A stretch of 64,000 nt of DNA, taken from NCBI GenBank assembly GCA_036571765.1, contig BROE01000005.1, forward strand, positions 5,090,944 through 5,154,943, written 5' to 3'. The stretch's first letter is position 1; each line of letters starts with the position of its first letter. The notes beneath the pieces are model-generated. The model saw nothing but the letters and a program-made list of their open reading frames with translations. It was not told the origin of the DNA and made no database searches. Both the position numbers and the translations under genes were made by a program. Shown piece by piece: positions 12,101-21,394 of the stretch. Source of the DNA: Plecoglossus altivelis. Taxonomy: Eukaryota; Chordata; Actinopteri; Osmeriformes; Plecoglossidae.

Positions 12101-15100
12101 GCAGAAGCGTCAAGGATAGATGCCTCCCAGAACGGGCGGGGCTTCGCTGGTCGGATCACGGTGAAGAGAGGTGCAGGTTGATCCCACGCATGCGTACGCC
12201 CGTGAGAACTCCAACAGCAGCGAGTTCCAGGCCCTGGCCAAACAGGTCACCACACAGGTGAGCACCTGGCACCAGCAGACCAGCAGCGGTGAAGGGTTAA
12301 AGGTTAAAGTTCATGAGCATTGTAAAGGGAGGAAAGGGAACGGAAATCCTGATCGTTGCATTGGAATGTTGGATTACGACGTGTTGAATTATGTGTGACA
12401 GGAAGTCATTGTCTGATCATAGCATCATAGGCTGAAGGGGTTTTAATGGTCCTATAAGGACCTTCAAGATCAGGTCATCTTCTGGGGTGTTAAGACCTTT
12501 TGACTTGGAGACAGACTCAGAAAGGTGTTATGACCATGAGGTATAATCCTATCGATTGGGAAGAGTTCATTTGGAGGGTGTTTAGTTGGTTACAAGCTGT
12601 GTAAATGATTGATGAGGCTTGAGACTGGATGCTTGACAAATTCAAGAGTACTTTTTTTAAACCGACGATAAATCAGAACACGGCCAGATGGTTTTGTGTT
12701 GTTGTCTGATGTTTGTGCGTCAAGACTTTATGTCGACAACATGACTGTGCAGTTTGAAAACGAAGTGCGGTTTGAAATACACGCCAGTTAAATGATTTCA
12801 GTCTCTTTCTAACTTCAACCCCCATCATCTAGAACTAGATTTTAAAAACAGTGTCCGTTTCTTCTATTTCTTCATCTTTCAGCTTAAAGCCATCTATTCC
12901 AAGACGCCACAGCTGGCAAAGAATTACGTCGGTTCAACCATCCAGGCCTTCAGGTAGGACAGCGGTCCAAGACTGTGCATCCAAGCTTCACCGCTCATGA
13001 AAGTCCCGTGATGTGTGTGTCATCCGTGTACCGAGCGGAGTCATCGAACTGTATATACGTGTAGTGACCAAACCTGTCTCTCCTGCTCTCAGTGAAGGGA
13101 GCGTCATAGCCTACTACCTGTCTGAGTTCAGAGTGCCAGCTAGCCAGGAGGCAGCTGTGGATCACTCCATGGCCACGCTGGACAAGATCGTGGAGAAGGT
13201 CCGCTCCGTGGGGAACAAGCCTGGCAGCGATCTGGTGTTCGACGACGTCGTGTCGTCAGGTAGAGTCGGAAGCCTTTTAGCGTGGCTCGCTAGCGACCGA
13301 CTCAGACGGAGGTCGATCTCACTTATTCTGCTTGAGGTTGTCATGTGTTAGCGTTAGAATATCAGGCGGTGGTCATAACGTGATATGTGTTCTGTTTGGT
13401 TTCGCAGCACTAGACACACGCATGTTCGCCAAATCATTCAGCAGTAAGTTCCCTTACGTTTTTTTACGTCCGCGAATCAGAAATCGCCCAACAGACAGAC
13501 AGCGATTTCACCTCGGCAACACATGAAGGTCTCCTCCTGTTTTCTCATAGGTTATTACAGATACGAGGAGCACACCAAAGCCAATCACATCGGAGAGATC
13601 AACTCCCCCGGCTTCCCCAACTCCCCCTACCCCCCCAACACCTTCATCCAATGGCAGCTGAGGGCGGACCCTGGCCATGTCATTAAGCTGGACTTCGACA
13701 CATTCAACCTGGAGGAGGAGGAGCCAGACAAGACTTGCAAAAATGACTTTGTGAAAGTCTACGACTCCCTGGTTGCCATCGAGAGCAGGGCCATGGAAGA
13801 GTGAGTCCGACCTGCACGCCGTCTCGAAAAGAACCCCGCCCCCGTCCCCCCCATCTCTGTCGATGAATAACCCCTCGCATTCCTCCCGCTTACTTCAGCA
13901 TTCAGGCTGAGGTTTCTTGCATGCATCATGCGGATGTGAAACCCGTGTCACGTTTGTTCCGAAGATGACTAAATCAATTGTAATCAGATGGTTCTGGGTT
14001 AGATGTGAGTTGCCATCGTGTGCAAGGTCACCTGCTGGTTACATTTGTAATGCATCAATTCTTTTCTTCTCTTGTTTTTGTATCCATGTCGGTCGGGTAA
14101 CGCAGTCATGGGTGATGTGTGTCGTCTAACGCATCTTATCCGCACTTTGTCGGCAGGATTTGTGGATACTATTCTCCTAGCGACCCCTTGACCTTCCACT
14201 CGTCTCGCAATGTGATGTTGGTGACCCTGTTGACGAATGACAAGGGCGACTACCCAGGTCTGAGGGCCCATGTCTCTCAGATTCCCCGCGGCAGCCCAGG
14301 TAAGTCTCCGCACACGTCAACCTCCACTGTCAACTCATCAGACGCCAACGATTTTCCTCAGTTCGCTCGACGTTCTGTTTGGAACGCATTTTGTGGTGTT
14401 TTTCCATCAGTACTAGCATGTGGAGGCCAGTTGAGTGGAGAGAAAGGCACCTTTACCACACCGAACTATCCCAACTACTACCCACCCAACAGCTACTGCG
14501 AATGGACCATCCAGGTAACGTCATAGGGCAAGACCACCGAATGCTTCCATCGAGGAAAAACCCTCCAGTCTTTTGTGCTGTTGGGTGAGTCAGCGATTAT
14601 TGTCAAGTCAATCTGTGTACTTTGCTTAGGTCCCTGCAGGTAAAATGGTGAAAGTGCGCTTCCTCAAGTTCCTCTTGGCCGAGCCAGGGCAGGATGAAAA
14701 CAACTGTAAGAAGGACTACGTAGAGATTAACAAGCAACGGTAACGATGATGTCATAGTTTGGAGGTCGAAACAGGAGTTTACAGCTACTGTGTGAAGCTG
14801 CTATAGTTTGTATAGCTGGTTAGGCTTACGTGTGTGTGTGTGTGCGTGCGTGCCTGCGTGCGTGCGTGCGCGTGTGTACACATTCATCAGGATGTGCGGA
14901 GAGAAGACGACGGTGCAGGTGGTCACAAGCGACACCAACTCGATGACGGTGCTGTTCTTCTCCGACGCCTCCTACGTGGACCGTGGCTTCAGCGCCGAGT
15001 ACGAAGCCTTCATCTCCACAGACCGTAAGAACAATGACAAGACGAAAACACTCGCGACACAGCGACTGTATTTCATGACTGTTCCGCCTGTTTTCCACGA

Positions 15101-17280
15101 CTGTTCCGCCTGTTTTCCGGCACTGTTCCCCCTACCTGTTGAGCTCTGTCTCACCTCCCAGCCCTGTTCTCTCCCCCTCCACAGCCTGCCCCCGGGCGTT
15201 CCAGTGCAGAAACAAGCGCTGCATCAACGAGGATCTCAGGTGCGACGGCTGGAACGACTGCGGAGACCTGAGCGACGAGATGGACTGCGGTGAGTGGACG
15301 CACACTTCACGCGCGCGCTGTGCGTGCTTCTCCTGCGTGCTAGGTGCGGCTATGTAGTCTGTTGCCTGCGATAGGACTCCGCCTCTAGCTAATTTGCTCG
15401 TCTCTGTGCAGAGTGTAAGGAGAACCAGATCAAGTGTGAGAACACCCTCTGTAAACCCAAGTTCTGGCAGTGCGACGGCGTCGACGACTGCGGCGACAAC
15501 ACGGACGAGCGCAACTGTAAGGGGTCACCTTTTAGTGAGAGGAACGCTAGTAGGAGTGCTTCCAAGAAGGAAATGCTTCTCGTGTTGTGTGTTCTCATAG
15601 TGTGTCTNAAATGCGTGTCGGAGAAGAAGCGTTGCGACGGCAACAACGACTGCGGCGACGGCACCGACGAGCTGGACTGCGGCAGAAGTGAGGGCCGCCA
15701 CACCGGACCGTCAGCTGCGACGCGATTGGTTAGTCTCCACGAAGACGCGTTTGCTGAGTTTTTCATCTGTTCTTTCACCCAGAAAACGACGTGCGGTGCA
15801 CCGATGTCACCTACAAGTGCCAGAACAACATGTGCATCAGCAAGCTGAACCCGGAGTGCGACGATGTCGAAGACTGTGAAGATGGCTCAGACGAGGCCTT
15901 CTGCGGTAGGACAGCCCTCGTTCTCTCGGAAGATCTGGTCGACCACGAGACTAGGAGGTGCGCGCGCTGGTGCTGGTTCTAGAATGATCCGTGACGCTGA
16001 TTGTCTATGTCTGGCAGATTGTGGCAAGAGCCTGTTCAAGACATCGCGCATTGTGGGCGGGCAGAACGCGGAAGAGGGGGAGTTTCCCTGGCAGGTCAGC
16101 CTCCACATCAAGAAAGCGGGTCACGTGTGCGGGGCTTCCATCATCAGCAACACCTGGCTGGTCACCGCTGCTCACTGCGTGCAGGACGACGCCAAGAACA
16201 AGTAGCTGCAAACTCTTACTTGAAAGCCTTAACTTCAGCCTGACGTAGGATTGGATGTTTGCACGTCAACCTGTGAATTAATGTCTCTCTCTCTCCCTGT
16301 CTCCCTCTCTGTCTCTTGCAATCTCTCTCCCTCTTTCTTCATCCCTCCTTCCCTCTCTCCCCCCTCTCTCTCTCCCAACCCCCCCCCCCCTCCTCTCCCT
16401 CTCCCTCTCACCCCCCTCTCTTTCTCCCTCTCTCTCTCCTTCTCTCTCCTTCCCTCCAGATTCTCCCAGCCTGGTTTGTGGGAGGCCTATATGGGTCTTC
16501 ACACCCAGAAACAGAACGACAAGAAGGTAGAAAAGAGGAACCTGAAACAGATCATCTCCCACCCCTACTACAACAGCTACAACTTTGACAACGACATCGC
16601 CCTGATGGAGCTGGACAGCCCTGTGGCCTACAGTGAATACATCAGGCCCATCTGCCTGCCGGCCCCCCAGCACTTCTTCGCTGCCGGCAACTCGGTGTGG
16701 ATCACCGGCTGGGGTGCCACGCGTGAGGGAGGTGAGTCCTACTGAACCACACAGGAGCACTGGTACTGCAGACTGTGTCAATTGTTGTTGAATATGCCCG
16801 GCTTATGTGTTTGTATGATATGTGTACTTAGCAGTGATGAATGTTAGTCATTTTTGTGCGTGTGCGCGTCTCGTCTGTTCCAGGAAGTGGAGCAACCGTG
16901 CTCCAGAAGGCGAAGGTGCGCATCATCAACAGCACTGTGTGTAACGCTCTGATGGGCGGGCAGATCACCTCCCGGATGATGTGCGCTGGCAAGCTGGAGG
17001 GCGGCGTCGACGCTTGTCAGGTAGGTGACCGGGTCATCGCACCCCCCACTCCCCAGTCTGCTGTCACACATCCTGCCCACCACCTGACAGGACTCTCCCC
17101 TCTCCTCCTCCTTGTTCTCAGGGGGACTCCGGTGGCCCTCTCTCCAGCCCTGATGGGAGCCACATGTTCCTGGCTGGAGTGGTCAGCTGGGGGGATGGCT
17201 GTGCCCGCAAGGACAAGCCGGGAATCTACTCAACGGTCACCAAGTTCCGCGGCTGGATCAAGGAAAAGACCGGCGTGTGA
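9188..17280 (+). CDS. st14: Matriptase (suppressor of tumorigenicity 14), type II transmembrane serine protease
   Basis: Epithelial cell-surface trypsin-like protease. Exons: 9188-9226, 11165-11324, 12177-12255 (5' part unclear), 12893-12953, 13093-13259, 13408-13443, 13551-13800, 14157-14299, 14411-14514, 14630-14739, 14891-15024, 15185-15289, 15412-15516, 15601-15687, 15783-15905, 16018-16201, 16460-16731, 16884-17020, 17122-17280. Order: short cytoplasmic N-terminus (MDHMHSGMRYTPK), signal-anchor helix (AVIGVVILLAVIALMTGLLV), SEA domain with the EGSVIAYY autocleavage site, two CUB domains, four LDLRa modules, then an S1 protease with activation site R/IVGG. The catalytic triad is intact: His in TAAHC, Asp in DNDIAL, Ser in GDSGGP. 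Asp in GVDACQ predicts cleavage after Arg/Lys. The visible exons total about 818 codons (human 855). The shortfall fits two flaws: exon 3 cannot be joined in frame to exon 2, and LDLRa3 lacks its first part next to an N at 15608. Confidence 0.95.
11590..12125. other. GC-rich stretch in an st14 intron, unexplained
   Basis: About 0.5 kb with clearly higher GC and many CpG than the AT-rich introns around it, directly upstream of the damaged st14 exon 3. Several frames on both strands stay open for 90-290 codons, as expected from stop-poor GC-rich sequence. None has recognisable domains, splice support or low-complexity-free composition. It could be a divergent insertion, a CpG island or poorly resolved consensus. 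Confidence 0.4.
16280..16459 (+). repeat. CT-rich simple repeat ending at an st14 splice acceptor
   Basis: Sense-strand run of CTCT, CCCT and C-homopolymer blocks that ends at the acceptor of the st14 protease exon starting at 16460. Confidence 0.9.
16723..16858 (+). repeat. Inverted repeat, arm 1 (st14 exon 17 end plus intron)
   Basis: This 136-base segment contains the last nine bases of the st14 exon 16460-16731, its GTGAGT donor and about 127 bases of the following intron. The reverse complement lies at 20473-20608 with only about two differences seen by eye. The exon bases show that st14 is the source copy. Confidence 0.9.
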
Positions 17281-18200
17281 CGAGTGGACCGGTACCTTCT
17301 GATCGCAGTACTGTACAGATCCTTCTTTCAAGAGCCATCGGAACTTTTAGTTGATGAACAGTTCTAACTGTTAATGAGTGGAGACTTTGCAGCGATATCT
17401 GCGCAGTGGATGGTGGACTTTCCTCAGAAAAGCACAACTTTCAAGAAACGTTTGTCAAATTTGGATTTTTTTGTTAAAGGGGGGAGGTTTGCGGTTTTGG
17501 TGTTTTTAAAATGTAAATATTGTTTTTTTTTTACGATTTATTTTAGAGAAATTGTTACATGAAAAAGCAAGGGGGTGTTAAAGGCAAACTGGGCACAATT
17601 TCCTGCGAAACATATGCTTTCCAATTCGTTTTATTCGTTTTACCGGTTAAGTCGACCATTTCGAAATCATGACCTAAATGTGAAATCAGATTCCCTCTTA
17701 AGCTTGTTGTTCTTTTCTTGGGAGTTTTTGAAAGGACAGCAAAAGCATCGAGCTCTGGCTCTCTACTGCCTCCTATGGTTTGGTATTTAAATAACGTCAC
17801 ATATAACTTCATGTTTAAATGTTCGTCATGAAATTCCAAGGCGCACTGTCGCTTGACTTGGAAATGTACTTTTAAGATTTGTCTATTCCCTATGGATTTA
17901 TCACAGTTTTATTTTTCAGGGATTTAATTTGAATAAAGCCAGAAACTCATATTAATGAAATCCAAGACCATAAACTATTAGATTAGAAATCTGATTTGTC
18001 AATGTGAGTGTAACAGAATTGAGTATTTTATGTATACACAATTTTACATTTTACATTTGTATGATGTTTTATTGTGGTAAAATTTTCTGCACTAAGATTA
18101 TACAGTTGAGAGACTGTATAATAGTGTAATGACCAATCGTGAAATCTTTGTAATTATCTATTTAAAATTTATTGAAATAAAATATCATCAACTATGTCTC
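17281..18200 (+). other. st14: st14 3' UTR
   Basis: AT-rich sequence after the st14 stop, with AATAAA at 17932 and AATAAA at 18177. No coding signal seen. Confidence 0.6.
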
Positions 18201-18244
18201 TTGGATTTTCATTTGACATATGCACAGACATATTAAATAAACTT

Positions 18245-18440
18245 GAGGCGGCCCCGGGGAAGACCCAGGACACGCTGGAGGGACTATGTCTCTCGGCTGG
18301 CCTGGGAACGCCTCGGGATCCCCCCGGAGGAGCTGGAGGTAGTGTGCGTGGAGAAGGAAGTCTGGGCCTCCCTGCTCAGACTGCTGCCCCCGCGACCTGG
18401 CCCCGGATAAGCGGAAGAAAATGGATGGATGGATGGATGC
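18245..18440 (+). mobile_element. 5'-truncated non-LTR retroposon tail, Rex3/RTE-like
   Basis: About 195 bases whose + strand reads as the C-terminal end of a reverse-transcriptase-type ORF (TRWRDYVSRLAWERLG, then PPEELE, then VWASLLRLLPPRP). A stop follows, then a tail of GATG tetranucleotides (ATGGATGGATGGATGG). A very short 3' region with GATG repeats is the described hallmark of Rex3 (RTE clade) elements in teleosts. The family name is from recall of that hallmark. It lies just downstream of the st14 polyadenylation signals and upstream of the lipase gene. It is too short to be active. Confidence 0.8.
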
Positions 18441-18673
18441 CCAATGTATGACCACATTGAAGTCACATAGTGTCTTTGTATTCATGATGCATGTACTATG
18501 GATTCAATTTCATTTGAGCAACGCTATCCGCATCATAACCTTTGCCACAATGTCAACCTTTTCATTCAAAGCGTATTTGAATAATAACTTCCCCCAGGCT
18601 CCGTCTCCAGGCTCCTGCTTATCTGGAGTGTTGGGGAGGAAGTGGAGCGACAGCAGCATTGTGGAGAAACACG

Positions 18674-20967
18674 ATGGTGTGTGCTGTGTTGGACAGAGCA
18701 TGGAGAGTTGCAGGACAGCCTACAGCAGGAGGGAGCTGGGGTCTGGGCTGGGGCCGGGGTCTGGGTCTGGGCCTGGGCTGGGGCCAGGCGCTGCTGGTTC
18801 TCTACCTCCTGTCTGGTTCTGCTACGGGTGTCGACACCCCCTGTTCTGAATTCCTCTCCTCCGTCCGCTCCTCTCCACAGCTGAGGCTGCTGAGCTTCTC
18901 AGCGGGGCGGGGCCCTTGTGGATCTCCATACCAGGTCCCAGCAGACCTGCCCAGCCTACCCTGGCATCCACACAGCTCCACGGTGGTGCTGGTGCCAGGC
19001 AGGAGGCCTCCGTGGGTACAGCCCAGCTGGGTGAGGGTCATGGCAGGGGAGCTCCTGGAGACAGGGCTGAGCAACGTGCTGGCTGCCGATTGGCTGGCTG
19101 CTCCAGAGCAGGAGGTAACAGAGGATGCTCGTCAGGTTGGAGAGAGATTGGCACAGGTCATCCAGGCCTTGCTGGTAGGTTGCTGTTCCACACCCTGTTC
19201 TCTCAGCAGGTCGAGATATTTCTCTGTTAAATATAAGATCGTCTGTCTTAGGATCGGGGCTCTTCTCCGGAGCAGTTTCACTTGATTGGCTTTGGTGTTG
19301 GAGCTCACGTGGCCGGCGTGGCAGGGAGACGTCTTCACGGAGCCGTAGGAAGAATCACTGGTACTGAAGACGAACTCTTTGGTCGCACACTGAGTACCAT
19401 AGCCTCCATCCGATGTAACGTTTCTCTTTCGATATCACAGGTCTGGATCCTTTCGCACCAGGGTTTTCCGAGGCGAATACGAGTTTCTCTTTGAGCTACA
19501 TGGATGCGCAGTACGTGGATGCGATTCACACCAACTTCAATCGTGAGGCAAATCTTGAAAGAAACTATTATACTTTCATTGTAATCCCAGCTACCCTGTC
19601 GTCAGCTAATGAACTCGTTTTCTCTCAGCTAACGAGCCTGTAGCTGCCCTCGGGGTTTCCAGACCAGTGGGCCATGTAGATTTCTACATCAGTCGAGGAC
19701 GTCTGCTTCCTGGATGCCCTCCAGGTCTCCTGAGAAGTGAGCGTGCGAGGCTAGAAATAACCTGATGTCACAATTGGATTTCTGTTCAGCAACCGGAGGG
19801 GCCCTCGTTTCGTGTTGTCTGCAGGGGAGGAATACTTGCTTTGCAGCCATCGTAGAGCCTACAAGATCTTCACCTCCTCCATCCGGGCTTCCTGCCCTTT
19901 CACGGCGATACCCTGTCGTGGCTTCGAGGACTTCTACAATACAGGCTGCACTGACTGCCACGTCCCTGGCCTCAAAGCATGCCCACAGCTGGGTCAGTTG
20001 CAAACTGTAATCTCGTTCATTTACATGCGTGACTACATTTGCATTTGACTCGTGTTCTGCAGGGAGGAATACAACTTGTCTCGTCTTCCTTCACTCTAAG
20101 GTTACGACATCAGCTGGTTGCCAGTCGAGCGTCCGATCCCTTTCCCGCCCTTGACTGCTTTCCTGAGCATCGCAGCAAGGCCGCCATTCTGCCGTAAGGA
20201 CATATGGCAAAGAAACAGTTGAATACTGTCCCGTCATGATAAAGATGAATCCTGAAATAATAATGTCTGTCTCCTGCAGTTAGTCCATATCTGTTGGAGT
20301 TTCACACAGGAGGAAACAGCTCGTTGACGGCACAGTTACACATTCAGTTAAAGGGGGACAAGATCCAAACTACGAACATGCTGGTGTCTGGGTGAGGATC
20401 GGCCTTCACTGCTTGACTGGACTTGTCCATATAACCTTGCATTAACACATGACACACACACACACACACACACACAAAAATGACCAACATTCATCACTGC
20501 TAAGTACACATATCATACAAACACATAAGCCGGGCATATTCAATAACAATTGACACAGTCTGCAGTACCAGTGCTCCTGTGTGGTTCAGTAGGACTCACC
20601 TCCCTCACATTAACACTGTGTCTAGTCCCAGGGCTCTGGGCTTTCAGCCACAACAGGTGTACCAGTTTCTGCTTTCAGTGGAGCAGGCAGACAACTTTAA
20701 AACAATGACTCTCCAGTTCTCTTCTCAACGTCTTCTCTACTTTCAATGGAGGAAAAAGGACATTTTCATTGGTCAACTGTTGCTCATTCAACTTCCTAGA
20801 TTCAAGGGGTAACTAATGCAAATATTCACGCTCTGTTCACGCTTACTTTTGTTAACTGAATATTCATGAATAATTTTTCTGTATACTTTTCCAACAGGAA
20901 GATTTACAGGGCTGAGGATATTTTGGCAGTTGAAAACCAGAGTGTTGAAGTTCATCTAAAATTGTGA
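18674..20967 (+). CDS. PLA1A-like lipase-family protein, predicted catalytically dead
   Basis: Secreted pancreatic-lipase-family protein, closest by eye to phospholipase A1 member A. Exons 18674-19174, 19252-19360, 19441-19542, 19629-19736, 19825-19992, 20101-20193, 20280-20391, 20626-20808 and 20898-20967 join in frame to 481 residues. A hydrophobic segment at about residues 30-50 (QALLVLYLLSGSATG) looks like a signal peptide. Family landmarks are kept: the ADW strand, GLDP (catalytic Asp), PVGHVDFY, and the His of CSHRRA. The cysteine-rich loop (CPFTAIPC, then GCTDC, then ACPQLG) and a C-terminal beta domain are also present. The nucleophile elbow reads GFGVG instead of GxSxG, so the catalytic Ser is Gly. 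The usual HGF oxyanion motif reads VPGRR. The frame and cysteines are otherwise intact, so it looks like a conserved pseudoenzyme and not a decaying pseudogene. The start codon is the first in-frame ATG; an upstream coding exon is possible. Polyadenylation signal AATAAA at 21047. Confidence 0.85.
20473..20608 (-). repeat. Inverted repeat, arm 2 (copy of st14 exon/intron junction inside a lipase intron)
   Basis: Reverse-complement copy of 16723-16858, placed in the lipase intron 20392-20625 and abutting a (CA)n run at about 20454-20474. It ends 17 bases before the lipase exon at 20626. The reversed st14 donor region therefore supplies part of the pyrimidine tract (CCTCCCTCAC) of that acceptor. 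Confidence 0.9.
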
Positions 20968-21394
20968 AATGTCAAGGACGAATTACTATGGAAGATGAAT
21001 ATTAACATTTTTTCTGTAAAGTTTTTAATTGTATTTATATATAATTAATAAATAATACTGAGGTATGTGAGCTCATTCATAGTTTTAAATTAATTTAAAC
21101 GCTTCACTTAGCGGACCAAAATACATTAAGTTCAGATTTTTAACGGACCTAATTTTCGATGGACCGGAAATTGTACCTCCTTGTTTTCGTTCCGCCACCC
21201 CGTTGTCGAACACTGAGAATACATTCGTTTTCCAATTAGAATGGGTGTAAGCGACTAAATGGTCTAGCGATTAGTTTACTGATTTACTGATAAATTTTAA
21301 CCCGTACGAAACACAGTTTAGAGTGTTAACATGTATGTAAATATATATATATTTATCGAGCACAGTGAGCCTAAAGCTTACTAGGAGAATAGAA
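20968..21394 (+). other. Lipase 3' UTR and dhx34 upstream region
   Basis: Short AT-rich gap between two genes on the same strand. It holds AATAAA at 21047 for the lipase gene, and the dhx34 promoter and 5' leader must lie in or just before it. A TATATATAT run at about 21343 is simple sequence; no promoter can be assigned. Confidence 0.5.

Noticed and set aside
21365..21394. Upstream extension of the dhx34 start (non-ATG)
   Set aside because: The in-frame extension begins with GTG and is not similar to DHX34. The ATG at 21395 fits the family N-terminus.
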